Shown here: in pieces, positions 36,317 to 45,271 of the stretch
How the letters are laid out: each line of letters opens with the position of its first letter
Numbering within the stretch: the stretch's first letter is position 1
DNA from: CAIJXB01 sp964439595
GTDB taxonomy: Bacteria; Chlamydiota; Chlamydiia; Chlamydiales; Rhabdochlamydiaceae
Direction: 5' to 3'
DNA length: 64,000 nt
NCBI GenBank assembly: GCA_964439595.1
Contig: CAYTOK010000013.1
Location: 1 to 64,000 of the forward strand
Program-made: the position numbers and the translations under genes
Notes under the pieces: model-generated
Database searches by the model: none
What the model was told of the DNA's origin: nothing
The model's input: only the letters and a program-made list of their open reading frames with translations

Positions 36317-37708
36317 ATGAAAAGAACAAAAATCAAAGAAATACATAAAGAGCTTATAGGACAAGAATTAACACTTAAAGGCTGGGTAAAAACTATCCGC
36401 AACCAAAAAGACTTTTCTTTTTTAGAACTTAACGACGGGTCCACTCTATCTGGAATACAAATCGTTGTAAACTCTAACATTCCTTATTACGACAAAACTC
36501 TGGAAGATCTATCTACAGGAACTTCTATACAAGTAGATGGAACTCTAGTGGAAAGCCCCCAAGGCCACAAGCAAAAATGGGAAATCCAAGCTAAATTTGT
36601 TACCATTTTAGGAACCTGCCCAGCTGACACCTATCCCCTACAAAAAAAACGACACTCTTTTGAGTTTTTAAGAACCCTAGCTCATCTAAGGCCTAGAACA
36701 AATACACAAGGAGCGGTACTGCGAATACGCAACGCCCTTTCTTTTGCCACCCATTTATTTTTTCAGCAAAGAGGGTTTCTCTATGTCCAAACTCCCATTT
36801 TAACAGCCTCAGACTGCGAAGGCGCGGGAGCCCAATTTTTAGCAACCACTCTAGATCTAAAAAAAACACCTAAACTTCCAAACGGCGAAGTAGACTTCTC
36901 TAAAGATTTTTTCGGCAAACCTGCCTATCTCACTGTATCAGGGCAGCTTAATGCTGAGACTCTTGCTTGCGCTCTTTCTGATGTGTACACCTTCGGTCCC
37001 ACATTCCGAGCAGAAAATTCTAATACCTCACGTCACCTAGCCGAGTTTTGGATGATTGAACCTGAAATGGCTTTTGCTGACCTTGCAGATGATAAAGAAT
37101 GCGCAGAATCTTACTTACAATTTGTAATAAAATATATCTTAGAAAATTGCCAGGAAGACCTAGAGTTCTTTGAATCCTTTGTGGAAAAAGGACTAATTCA
37201 AAGACTCCGGCAAGTAGCAGAAGAATCTTTTGCCCATCTAACCTACACAGAAGCAATAGAAATTCTTAAAAAATCAGGAAAAACTTTTGAGTTCCCCTAC
37301 TCTTGGGGTTCAGATTTACAATCAGAACATGAAAGATATTTAGCTGAAGAGCACTGTAAAAGACCTGTGATTCTTACAGACTACCCTAAAGAAATCAAAG
37401 CATTCTACATGAGAAGCAATGACGACGGTAAAACTGTTGCAGCCATGGACGTACTTGTCCCTAAAATAGGAGAGCTTGTCGGCGGATCACAAAGAGAAGA
37501 AAGGCTAGACTTGCTCAAAGAAAAAATCGCAGCTTTTGGATTAAATCCTGAAGACTATTCTTGGTACCTAGCCCTCCGAGAATATGGATCAGTCCCTCAT
37601 GCAGGTTTTGGAGCAGGATTTGAACGTCTCATCCAATTTGCTACAGGCATGGAAAACATCCGCGATGTAATCCCCTTCCCCAGATACCCCGGGCATGCAG
37701 AATTTTAA
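36317..37708 (+). CDS. asnS: asparaginyl-tRNA synthetase
   Basis: A 463-residue class IIb synthetase. ATG 36317 (MKRTKIKEIHKE) is chosen 4 nt after nfo; a longer frame from 36248 would overlap nfo by 65 nt. The N-terminal OB-fold (GWVKTIRNQKDFSFLELNDG) binds the anticodon. The catalytic core shows the flipping-loop region ASDCEGAG, motif 2 TFRAENSNTSRHLAEFWMIE and motif 3 GFGAGFERLIQFATGMENIR. The ending RYPGHAEF and the insertion pattern favour AsnRS over AspRS. Chlamydia trachomatis has no AsnRS and makes Asn-tRNA by amidation of Asp-tRNA, so this gene marks a different chlamydial lineage. Confidence 0.93.
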   Translation: MKRTKIKEIHKELIGQELTLKGWVKTIRNQKDFSFLELNDGSTLSGIQIVVNSNIPYYDKTLEDLSTGTSIQVDGTLVESPQGHKQKWEIQAKFVTILGTCPADTYPLQKKRHSFEFLRTLAHLRPRTNTQGAVLRIRNALSFATHLFFQQRGFLYVQTPILTASDCEGAGAQFLATTLDLKKTPKLPNGEVDFSKDFFGKPAYLTVSGQLNAETLACALSDVYTFGPTFRAENSNTSRHLAEFWMIEPEMAFADLADDKECAESYLQFVIKYILENCQEDLEFFESFVEKGLIQRLRQVAEESFAHLTYTEAIEILKKSGKTFEFPYSWGSDLQSEHERYLAEEHCKRPVILTDYPKEIKAFYMRSNDDGKTVAAMDVLVPKIGELVGGSQREERLDLLKEKIAAFGLNPEDYSWYLALREYGSVPHAGFGAGFERLIQFATGMENIRDVIPFPRYPGHAEF

Positions 37709-37714
37709 AAAAAC

Positions 37715-37743
37715 GAGCTCAAGTAGAGCACCTGCTTGAGCTC
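37715..37743 (+). terminator. rho-independent-type terminator after asnS
   Basis: A perfect 9-bp stem (GAGCTCAAG with CTTGAGCTC) has an 11-nt loop, is preceded by an A-run and followed by TTTCCTC. It lies 6 nt after the asnS stop. Confidence 0.75.
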
Positions 37744-37881
37744 TTTCCTCTCTGGTTCTTTATTTTTCACAGCAAAGATAAGCAAAAAAAACAGCAAAGC
37801 TTTCTAAAATCCTTTCCTATTTATTGGCTTTTATGTCATAAGAAAAGATTCGCTGTTTAATAAAAAGGGTGAGACGTCCTC

Positions 37882-39987
37882 GTGAAACCATTATTTATCA
37901 ATCTTATCTCCGCCTCGATGTTTTTATCCTCCTGCGTTTTTGCTGAAGGTTTGACAGAGCTTGCTCCTCCTGCTAAAAAACCCTATCCCTATGGCGTTCA
38001 AAAAGCAGCTGCGGCATCTGCTGGCAAACCCAAAGAAACGCCGCCCGGACAACCAGACACGTTTCCCAACGACTCGTCAAGCTTTCGCTTTAGTGCCACA
38101 CATAGAGAAGCTAACGGTATTGGTTATGATCAAGGATACACTTCCTTAGACGGTTTTTTTGCTTTTAGCTCCATAGCAAATTGGCATCCCTTCTTTGACG
38201 TAAGGGCTCATCTATTTAATGATGGAAGGCCTGCAGCTAACCTAGGATTTGGCGTCCGTTTCCTTCCAGAAACACTCCCCGCTGTCTTTGGTCTCAATGG
38301 ATTTTTTGACATAAAAAACACCAAACATTCGACCTTTGAGCAAGCTGGCCTTGGCATAGAAATTCTAGGAGCTAAATGGTTCATGCGAGCTAATGGCTAT
38401 ATACCTATCTTCACTAAAAACCATCTCTATTCGATGCACTTTTCTCGCTTTAAAAATCACTACGCGATTTTTGAAACAAATAGAGAACTTGCTTTTAAAG
38501 GATTTGATCTATCTGTCGGAAGGACGCTTGCAAAAAAAAAGATCTGGGACCTTTCCTCCACCTTAGGTGGTTATATGTTTTTCGCAGACTATAAAAAACA
38601 GGCTAAAGGAGGTCTTCTTAAATTCAAGTCAAACATCTCTCTTTTTTCCTTAGAAACGCAGGTTTCCTATGATTCCTATTTTAAAGGGATAGGCCAAATA
38701 CAAGCAGCGTTTAATATCCCCTTTGGCAAGCAGATAAAAACAAAAACTAAACGGATGTCAAGGGAGCAAACAAATGCTCTAGCAAATAGGATAACTGAAG
38801 AAGTAGATCGCTTTGAAATGATTGTATCCGATCCCCACAGAAAAGATTGTATTGGAAGAGATCCTAGAACTGGCCACCCTCTATATATTCTCTTTGTCGA
38901 TAATACAAAAGAAAATGGTAATGGAACCTTCCAATCCCCCTACAACTCCTTAAAAAAAGCGGAACACCACTCCTCTGCTGGCAACATGATCTATGTATAT
39001 GGAGGAGAAGGACACCCTCATTTAATGGATAAAGGGATAGTTCTTAAAGACCTTCAGTGGCTGCAAGGAGCGCACAACTCTTTTGCTCTTGAAACCTCTT
39101 TCGGTCTTTGTGGCGTTCCGATACAGTCACATAAAAGACCTAGTATTAACAATCCGGATGGAGCAACCGTTACACTCGCTAACGGAAACATCATTAACGG
39201 CTTTGACATGCGTTCGGGGGGGCCTAATATTTTAGGATTGAACATCCAAGATCTTAAAGTAAAAAACTGCCATTTTATCATTAGCGCCTTAGAAGATATT
39301 TCCTTACACGATGCCAGTGGAACAGTTAGTATAACAAACAATAGCTCCTATTCAGCTAAAGGATTAGACCTACACGCAGTCAAAAATATCAAGTTAACCA
39401 TAGAAGAAAATACTTTTTCTAATGTCCTCTCTAATCTAACCATCGATGTTGCAGGAGATTCCGTTAACCAAATATACATTTGCAAGAAAAACCAATTTCT
39501 CAAGGGGCAATTAGGCTCTCTTATCACAACAAGGGGCACTTCTGATACCAAAATACAAATTACAGGAAACACGTTTGAATCTACCTCCGAGACCTCTATC
39601 TATACTATGAAAGTAACTTCCTCCGCAGACTCCCAAGCAAAAGTGACTGTGAAAAATAACCTATTTAGCTCTCCGAGCCCTTCCCTTGCTTTAGAATCCA
39701 CTCTTTTAGCTAAAACTAATTGGATTGTCCTTAACAACACAGGACATGATACGAACTCGTCAGACTCCGTCTACCCCTTCCTTTTCTCTACAGATAGCCT
39801 AGGAATAGCAAAGCTCACCCTAGGCCATAACTATGCAAATAGCAACGGCTACCTTTTAAGCAATAATAGTCTTTTTGCTACATTTGAGGTTGTTTCTCCC
39901 ACACTATCCATACTAGGCCTTGAAAACACCAATACAGGCGATGTAACAACGTCAGGAATGATTACCTATGTCCCCCCTTCACATTAA
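37882..39987 (+). CDS. inverse autotransporter-like outer membrane protein with beta-helix domain
   Basis: A 701-residue protein starting at GTG 37882 with a signal peptide (about 1-22, ending SSCVFA). After a Pro-rich linker, residues about 60-290 form a barrel-like domain: NWHPFFDVRAHLFNDGRPA, NLGFGVRFLPE, FGLNGFFDI, and GLGIEILGAKWFMRANGY with YIPIF. This pattern matches the N-terminal barrel of inverse autotransporters of the intimin/invasin type. The C-terminal 350 residues are short beta-strand repeats with Asn-rich turns (VKNCHFIISALEDISLHD, ITNNSSYSAKGLDLHAV), as in right-handed beta helices. It is probably an exposed adhesin. It stands alone after the asnS terminator. Confidence 0.7.
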   Translation: MKPLFINLISASMFLSSCVFAEGLTELAPPAKKPYPYGVQKAAAASAGKPKETPPGQPDTFPNDSSSFRFSATHREANGIGYDQGYTSLDGFFAFSSIANWHPFFDVRAHLFNDGRPAANLGFGVRFLPETLPAVFGLNGFFDIKNTKHSTFEQAGLGIEILGAKWFMRANGYIPIFTKNHLYSMHFSRFKNHYAIFETNRELAFKGFDLSVGRTLAKKKIWDLSSTLGGYMFFADYKKQAKGGLLKFKSNISLFSLETQVSYDSYFKGIGQIQAAFNIPFGKQIKTKTKRMSREQTNALANRITEEVDRFEMIVSDPHRKDCIGRDPRTGHPLYILFVDNTKENGNGTFQSPYNSLKKAEHHSSAGNMIYVYGGEGHPHLMDKGIVLKDLQWLQGAHNSFALETSFGLCGVPIQSHKRPSINNPDGATVTLANGNIINGFDMRSGGPNILGLNIQDLKVKNCHFIISALEDISLHDASGTVSITNNSSYSAKGLDLHAVKNIKLTIEENTFSNVLSNLTIDVAGDSVNQIYICKKNQFLKGQLGSLITTRGTSDTKIQITGNTFESTSETSIYTMKVTSSADSQAKVTVKNNLFSSPSPSLALESTLLAKTNWIVLNNTGHDTNSSDSVYPFLFSTDSLGIAKLTLGHNYANSNGYLLSNNSLFATFEVVSPTLSILGLENTNTGDVTTSGMITYVPPSH

Positions 39988-40257
39988 CCTAGAGCCATCT
40001 ACCTTTTAGGTAAAAACATATTAAATATGTGCCCCTTTTCCCTTTGACAGTAAAAAAACTACTCAACTTCTCTTATAAACCTCCTACAGCATAAAAACCG
40101 TTTTTAAAAAACTCATAAAACTAGCTACTCGATTTTTATACAACTAAGTACAAATCAATCACTTAAACTAAGTATATATAATATATTAAATCGTAAAGTT
40201 GAAATTAAAGTTTAATTAATGATAAAATTGTGATAATTAAAAATGGAGGAACATAGC

Positions 40258-40968
40258 ATGATGCTTTCTGTAGGATCTGGTAACTTTGAAATAGTCAATG
40301 GGTACCCAGATTTAAATAAATATTTACTGAAAACTCCACCCTCTTTAGACTGTCCATCGGCCCCAGCCCTCATTCCAGACACCCTGAAAGAAACTAATTT
40401 ATCTACAAAATGGACCGTTTGCAACCTGCTGCAACAAATCGGAGAGGACGGGGACTTTAAAACCCTTATGGAGACATACCAAAAAGAGAGCAGCCGCCTA
40501 GAGGGAAGAGATGACCTTGCATGGTACCTTGAGGTAGCCTCCGTAGATTTAACAGTCGTAGCAATATTTTTTGCTATATCCACAAGCGTCGGGCTAGTCC
40601 CTTTTGTTTTCCCTTGGATTATTGTGGGTATATTAGGGGGAGGAGCCCTCCTAAGTAATATATCCCTTATCATCAATAGGATTCTACTTAATAAAGACTT
40701 CAACAAGCTAGGAGAAGAAAATAAAAAATTAATACAATACATAGCAGATAATAAAGAAAAATTGTGCGGACTAGCACGACAGAATAAAGAACAAATACAA
40801 AGTGAAATCAGAATAATTCAGGCTGAAATGCAGTGTGGTTCTGATGCCAAAACTTCTGCCGTCATAGAAATAATGAAAGAACAAGTGCAGAAATTAGAAC
40901 GCTTGGAAAGAGAACAGGCTGCTACAGAAGAAACTTTAACTTTCTTAGCAGAATTTTACAGGGAATAA
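40258..40968 (+). CDS. candidate inclusion membrane (Inc-like) protein
   Basis: A 236-residue protein. The frame opens at 40243, but that ATG lies in the SD (GGAGGA) that serves ATG 40258, so the shorter form is chosen. The centre holds two hydrophobic stretches separated by a very short turn: TVVAIFFAISTSVGLVPF and WIIVGILGGGALLSNISLI (about 98-141). This bilobed pattern is the defining mark of chlamydial Inc proteins. The C-terminal 90 residues are a charged coiled coil (LGEENKKLIQYIADNKEK, MKEQVQKLERLEREQAATEE). There is no signal peptide, consistent with type III export. Other membrane proteins could show the same pattern, and no host partner can be inferred. Confidence 0.6.
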   Translation: MMLSVGSGNFEIVNGYPDLNKYLLKTPPSLDCPSAPALIPDTLKETNLSTKWTVCNLLQQIGEDGDFKTLMETYQKESSRLEGRDDLAWYLEVASVDLTVVAIFFAISTSVGLVPFVFPWIIVGILGGGALLSNISLIINRILLNKDFNKLGEENKKLIQYIADNKEKLCGLARQNKEQIQSEIRIIQAEMQCGSDAKTSAVIEIMKEQVQKLERLEREQAATEETLTFLAEFYRE

Positions 40969-40975
40969 ACTCTAG

Positions 40976-41019
40976 GTACACACCTACTTAAAATCGTTTA
41001 ACTTAAAGTAGGTGTGTAC
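40976..41019. terminator. long hairpin after the Inc-like gene
   Basis: GTACACACCTACTT (40976-40989) and AAGTAGGTGTGTAC (41006-41019) form a perfect 14-bp stem with a 16-nt AT-rich loop, 8 nt after the Inc-like stop. No T-run follows, so it may stabilise the 3' end rather than be a simple intrinsic terminator. Confidence 0.6.
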
Positions 41020-41171
41020 ACACTAAAGAGCCAGTCCTATCTACTTCAAAAACTCCATTATATACATATTTTTATTTAAAAAAGAGAAGCAAGGTATCAG
41101 ATTGACTTTTAACCTCTGGATCCCTTACCCTTCGGGTACATAAACAAAGCAAACAAGGCGATCTAACCCGC

Positions 41172-42425
41172 GTGAAACAAACTATTTACCCTAAAGAGCA
41201 CCACAAGCTCGACATTCAAAAGCTAGATAAAGATGCCCTCTATGTGCTAGAAAAGCTAACAGCAGCAGGACATATAGCATATTTGGTGGGAGGAGGAGTA
41301 AGAGATCTTCTTCTCAATCAGAAACCAAAAGATTATGACATATCCACTTCTGCAGAGCCAGAGGTCATTAGAAAATTATTTCGCAACTGTATCCTTATAG
41401 GTAAAAGATTCAGGCTGGCCCACATCCGCTTTGGCCGAAAAATCATCGAAGTATCCACTTTTCGCTCAGGTGACACAGAAAATGACGCTTTAATTATAAG
41501 AGACAATGATTGGGGCACCCCCGAAGAAGATGTTTTACGAAGAGATTTTACCATCAATGGTCTTTTCTACGATGCTGCTAAAGAAACCGTTATTGATTAT
41601 GTGGGAGGCTTTAAAGACCTTGAAAAAAGATGCCTTAGAGCAATAGGCCAGCCCTTTATCCGGTTTAGACAAGACCCAGTCCGCATGCTGAGATTACTTA
41701 AATTTAAGGCACGATTCGACTTTGAAATCGAACCCTCTGCCCATACAGCCCTTATAGAGTCTAGACAAGAAATTCTTAAAAGCTCCTCTGCTAGAGTCCT
41801 AGAAGAGGTTCTTCGTATGCTAGAGTCCTCTGCGGCAGAGTCCTTTTTCCGTCATCTTATAGACTTCGGATTTCTTGCTCTAATTTTACCTGCCCTAGCT
41901 GCCTTTATGGAACTACCGGAAGGCCAAGAAATTTTTTCTTTTTTACAAGAAATCGATAAGCTCACTATAGAAAATAAAGAGCTCGATAGAGCCATCCCTC
42001 TTTCTTGTTTAATTTTCCCCCTTTTCACAAAAAGAATAGACACTTTATTTACAGGAAGAGAAAAACCCCCTCATCTTGGAGAAATCCAAAATGAAGCCTT
42101 TGCTTTATTTGAAGAGTCCTTCGACTCTTTTTTCCGCATTCCTAAAAGGATTAAAATTTCTGTAATCTCTATTTTAGTCACTCAGTTTAGACTAACTCCC
42201 TTTGACAAAAAAAAGCCAAGATCATTTCGTATTCCAAATGATCCAGATTTCAAGCTCTCCTTGCTCTTTCTAGAGCTGCGGACTATTTTAGACCCTTCCC
42301 TACAAAAAATCACTAAAGAGTGGCTTAAAATCGCTGAAGACCCAACAATAGATCCGTCTCCTTCTAAGCCCAAAAAAAGAAGAAGGCGCACAAGAAAGCC
42401 ATACAAGCCTGATGAAAAAAGCTGA
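41172..42425 (+). CDS. pcnB: poly(A) polymerase / tRNA nucleotidyltransferase family protein
   Basis: A 417-residue protein from GTG 41172. The nucleotidyltransferase head shows GGGVRDLLLNQKPKDYDIST with the metal-binding DYD, followed by KLFRNCILIGKRFRLAHIRF and RRDFTINGLFYD. The helical neck has GQPFIRFRQDPVRMLRLLKF. The C-terminus is strongly basic (KPKKRRRRTRKPYKP), which is typical of PAP I and not of CCA-adding enzymes, hence the pcnB choice. It adds 3' A tails that mark RNA for decay. The downstream hydrolase starts 14 nt inside its end, then lpxB; pcnB near lpxB is also the Chlamydia order. Confidence 0.85.
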   Translation: MKQTIYPKEHHKLDIQKLDKDALYVLEKLTAAGHIAYLVGGGVRDLLLNQKPKDYDISTSAEPEVIRKLFRNCILIGKRFRLAHIRFGRKIIEVSTFRSGDTENDALIIRDNDWGTPEEDVLRRDFTINGLFYDAAKETVIDYVGGFKDLEKRCLRAIGQPFIRFRQDPVRMLRLLKFKARFDFEIEPSAHTALIESRQEILKSSSARVLEEVLRMLESSAAESFFRHLIDFGFLALILPALAAFMELPEGQEIFSFLQEIDKLTIENKELDRAIPLSCLIFPLFTKRIDTLFTGREKPPHLGEIQNEAFALFEESFDSFFRIPKRIKISVISILVTQFRLTPFDKKKPRSFRIPNDPDFKLSLLFLELRTILDPSLQKITKEWLKIAEDPTIDPSPSKPKKRRRRTRKPYKPDEKS

Positions 42426-43164
42426 AATAAGAACCCCCTTACCTCTTTTTTATGTAGGAAAAGACTTAGTAGAAGGCCCCTTACCCGCTATTTTCTATTT
42501 TGCCCTTTCTGCTAAGGAAAGCCTCTTAGAGCATCCTTATAATTCCCCTGTCTCTTTTTTTAAAGACCATAATGTTAGAATCTTTTCTGTAGATCTTCCC
42601 TTTCATGGAGAAAACCTACCAGCAGTGGAGGCATTAACACATTGGGCTGAAAGTTTTACTAGAGGTGATGATTTTCTAACTCGCTTTCTAAGCGACTTAG
42701 AAGAATCCTTAACTTTGCTATTTACCTCTCAACTGGTTAACACACGTCACATAGCTGCCGTCGGACTATCTCGAGGAAGCTTTATAGCGGCGCATATAGC
42801 AGCTAGGTTCCCCCTTATTACTCACTTACTTACTTTTGCGCCATTAACTCATCTAGAAAATATTAAAGAGTTTCATCTGTTAGAAAGCTCCCCTCTTATT
42901 GAAAAACTAAAACTCTCCCACATCCAAGAAGTTCTTAGCAAAAAAACAATTCGCACCTATATAGGAGGGCGAGATACAAGAACTAACACAGATCTATGTT
43001 ACGCATGGATACGTTCACTAATAGAAACGGCTCATCAAAATAAAGTGAGATCTCCCCCTATAGAATTTATCCTCAAACCATCAATCGGACATAAAGGCCA
43101 CGGAACAAGTCCCGAAACCTTTAAAGAGGGAGCTCTATGGATTAAAGAGCAGCTTTCCTTATGA
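42412..43164 (+). CDS. alpha/beta hydrolase family protein
   Basis: A 250-residue protein with the alpha/beta-hydrolase outline: VRIFSVDLPFHGENL (oxyanion-side strand), nucleophile elbow VGLSRGSF (Ser about 122), a later Asp in GGRDTRTN and a His in GHKGHG near the end that could complete the triad. The substrate is unknown; an esterase or acyl hydrolase is likely. It overlaps pcnB by 14 nt and lpxB by 4 nt, so the three genes are probably translated together. Start ATG 42412 is fixed by the overlap and the N-terminus MKKAEIRTPLPLFY. Confidence 0.75.
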   Translation: MKKAEIRTPLPLFYVGKDLVEGPLPAIFYFALSAKESLLEHPYNSPVSFFKDHNVRIFSVDLPFHGENLPAVEALTHWAESFTRGDDFLTRFLSDLEESLTLLFTSQLVNTRHIAAVGLSRGSFIAAHIAARFPLITHLLTFAPLTHLENIKEFHLLESSPLIEKLKLSHIQEVLSKKTIRTYIGGRDTRTNTDLCYAWIRSLIETAHQNKVRSPPIEFILKPSIGHKGHGTSPETFKEGALWIKEQLSL

Positions 43165-44321
43165 TTCCTTATGATTTTTTTATATTTGCAGGGGAACCCA
43201 GTGGAGATCTCCACGGAGAAGCTCTTCTAAAAAGCCTTTATGCTTTAAGTCCAAACCTAAATATCTTAGGAGTAGGAGGCCCCAGAATGAGGGCTACAGG
43301 GCTCACTTCACTCTTACCTATGGAAGAATTTCAAGTGATGGGATTTACTGCCGTGCTTTGCGCGCTACCTAGGATTCTACGCCACTTATTTTTTCTTAGC
43401 AAAAAAATCGTAGAAGCTAACCCAAAAGTAGTTGTTTGCATTGACTATCCGGGCTTTTGTTTACGTTTAGAAAGACGCCTTAGAAAAAAAGGATTTACAG
43501 GGAAAATTGTCCACTATATTTCCCCTACGGTCTGGGCTCACGGAAAAAATAGAGCTCCCTTTTTAGAAAAATATGCAGACCTACTGCTTACTATCTTCCC
43601 CTTTGAAAAGGCTTATTTTTCGCCGCAGTTCCACGTAGAATATGTAGGACATCCTCTTATAGAGAGAATAGCTAGCTACAGCTATCAGCCCTTTAGCTTT
43701 GCTAAAGAAAAAAGAGTTATCGCTCTTTTTCCGGGAAGCAGAAAAAAAGAGATAGATCTTAACTTCCCACTGCAAGTAAAGACTCTTAAAAAAATCCTCG
43801 GAGAAGAGAAAAATCTTATTGGAGCTATTTCCGTTTCCAAACAAGAATTTATCCCTCTATTAAAAGCCACCCTAAAAAAAGAAGGGGTTTCTTTAGAGAA
43901 TATACACTTTGTACCTATAGAAAAAACCTATGAGTTAATGGCACACTCCTTTTTAGCTATAGCCAAATCAGGTACGGTCACTTTAGAGTTAGCCCTTCAC
44001 AAGGTGCCAACAATTGTCCTATATAAAATAGCACCTATAGACCTCTTTATAGCCAAAAACATCTTAAGGATACGCCTCCCCTTCTACTGCATAGTAAATA
44101 TCATTTTACAAAAAGAAGTATTTAAAGAGCTCATTGGACCTTTTGCTAAAGAAGAAAGCCTTCTTATAGAAGCTAAAAGGCTTTTAAAGGACACCTCCTA
44201 CTATAATAATAAGAAAGAACTTTGCAAAGAGCTTATATCGTACATGGGGACAGATAAAGCTAGCGACAAAGCAGCTAGCTTGCTTTTAACAAGCATAAAA
44301 AATAACCATTCGATTATTTAA
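43161..44321 (+). CDS. lpxB: lipid-A-disaccharide synthase
   Basis: A 386-residue GT-B glycosyltransferase (family GT19) that joins UDP-diacylglucosamine and lipid X to form the lipid A disaccharide at the inner membrane. Conserved blocks are FIFAGEPSGDLHGEAL at the N-terminus, GVGGPRMRATGL, YISPTVWAHGKNRA, VEYVGHPLIE, LFPGSRKKEI and the donor-site AIAKSGTVTLELAL. Length is normal for the family in other bacteria. Its start overlaps the upstream hydrolase (ATGA). Confidence 0.94.
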   Translation: MIPYDFFIFAGEPSGDLHGEALLKSLYALSPNLNILGVGGPRMRATGLTSLLPMEEFQVMGFTAVLCALPRILRHLFFLSKKIVEANPKVVVCIDYPGFCLRLERRLRKKGFTGKIVHYISPTVWAHGKNRAPFLEKYADLLLTIFPFEKAYFSPQFHVEYVGHPLIERIASYSYQPFSFAKEKRVIALFPGSRKKEIDLNFPLQVKTLKKILGEEKNLIGAISVSKQEFIPLLKATLKKEGVSLENIHFVPIEKTYELMAHSFLAIAKSGTVTLELALHKVPTIVLYKIAPIDLFIAKNILRIRLPFYCIVNIILQKEVFKELIGPFAKEESLLIEAKRLLKDTSYYNNKKELCKELISYMGTDKASDKAASLLLTSIKNNHSII

Positions 44322-44341
44322 ATTTTCCTGTAGCAACCTAA

Positions 44342-44539
44342 TCTATTTATCCTGAAGTCACACAAAACAGAGAAAAGAAAAATTTTGAATCCGCTGAAGA
44401 CTGCATTGAACTTACCGTAAAAACCGGTAACCTTACCTATACAGTGACTGAAGCCAGGAGTCCGGTGCGCAAATGTCCGTTTAAAAAGTTAATATATTCC
44501 CTGCCAAAATCAAAAAAACATAGAGAAATAAGGAGATAA
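44342..44539 (+). other. open frame without a start codon, upstream of the DUF177 gene; possible gene remnant or leader
   Basis: The frame from 44342 to TAA 44537-44539 is open for 65 codons and reads like protein (ELTVKTGNLTYTVTEARS, then PVRKCPFKKLIYSLPKSKK). It has no ATG, and local G and C content is higher than in the flanks. The same DNA at 44451-44467 (AAGCCAGGAGTCCGGTG) agrees with 14 of 17 positions of the B12-box of cobalamin riboswitches, but the other conserved parts of that riboswitch are not convincing. I favour a decayed gene fragment. Confidence 0.3.
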
Positions 44540-44583
44540 GACGTACACTACTATCACTTTGTACGCTTTTGCTAGGACTAATC

Positions 44584-45039
44584 ATGGAATTAAAAATTTA
44601 CACAGAACAGATGAAAGAAGGGAAATCCGAGTCTTTTGCAGGAAAGATCGCAACTGCAAGCTTTCTTCCTAAAGAACCGGAACTTACCTTTGCTGATGAG
44701 CTAGACCTATCTGGGGAAGCTTATTTAGCGGGAGACCACCTTATCATTAAGTTGCAAGCCCATGTCTTTGCCTTCGTCCCCTGCTCTATTTGCAACGAAC
44801 CCACCAAAGTCGACATATCCCTTACTGATTTTTACCATGCAGAGCCCTTAGAAAATATTTCTTCTGGTATCTTTGATTTTTCCTCCGTGCTACGGGATGA
44901 TTTGCTATTAGCTATCCCTCAGTTTACTGAGTGTGAAGGATCTTGCCCCGCTAGAGAATCGATAAAAAAATACCTAAAAAAACAAGGACCCACATCTTCA
45001 GGTCACAGCTCTCAGTTCCCTTTTTCTGATCTTTCTTAA
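44584..45039 (+). CDS. DUF177 (YceD-like) protein
   Basis: A 151-residue protein. ATG 44584 follows AGGA by 6 nt and is preferred over a TTG at 44569. The family pattern is present: GEAYLAGDHLIIKLQAHVFA, the CSIC pair, the acidic region DFSSVLRDDLLLAIPQF, and a second Cys pair in CEGSCPA. YceD/DUF177 proteins are linked to large-subunit rRNA and usually stand before rpmF. No rpmF is found after it here, where small Pro-rich genes follow instead. Its 3' end is copied at about 46350-46370 as part of a tandem duplication. Confidence 0.75.
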   Translation: MELKIYTEQMKEGKSESFAGKIATASFLPKEPELTFADELDLSGEAYLAGDHLIIKLQAHVFAFVPCSICNEPTKVDISLTDFYHAEPLENISSGIFDFSSVLRDDLLLAIPQFTECEGSCPARESIKKYLKKQGPTSSGHSSQFPFSDLS

Positions 45040-45271
45040 AAAAACTGCAAAAACGGGGACCTCTTTACCCTCTTTTTTACAACTATTTGCTTATTTTATA
45101 ACTAAGCACTAAATGTACTTATTATAAATAACTTATAAAAAGATTTCTATCACGCAAAAAAATAACACCTCTCTATACAAGTTTTAAAAGCTTTTAACCC
45201 TCTTTATTTTTTTTTAAACAAAAATAAATACAATAAGGGTTAATAAAAAAACAAAATAAAATGAGGTGTCA

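Noticed and set aside
41061..41171. Possible promoter or small RNA before pcnB (TTGACT...)
   Set aside because: No acceptable -10 at the right spacing and no clear RNA structure.
45194..45243. Inverted repeat TTAACCCT...AGGGTTAA before cassette gene A
   Set aside because: Eight base pairs with a 34-nt loop in AT-rich DNA, not preserved in copy 2; likely chance.
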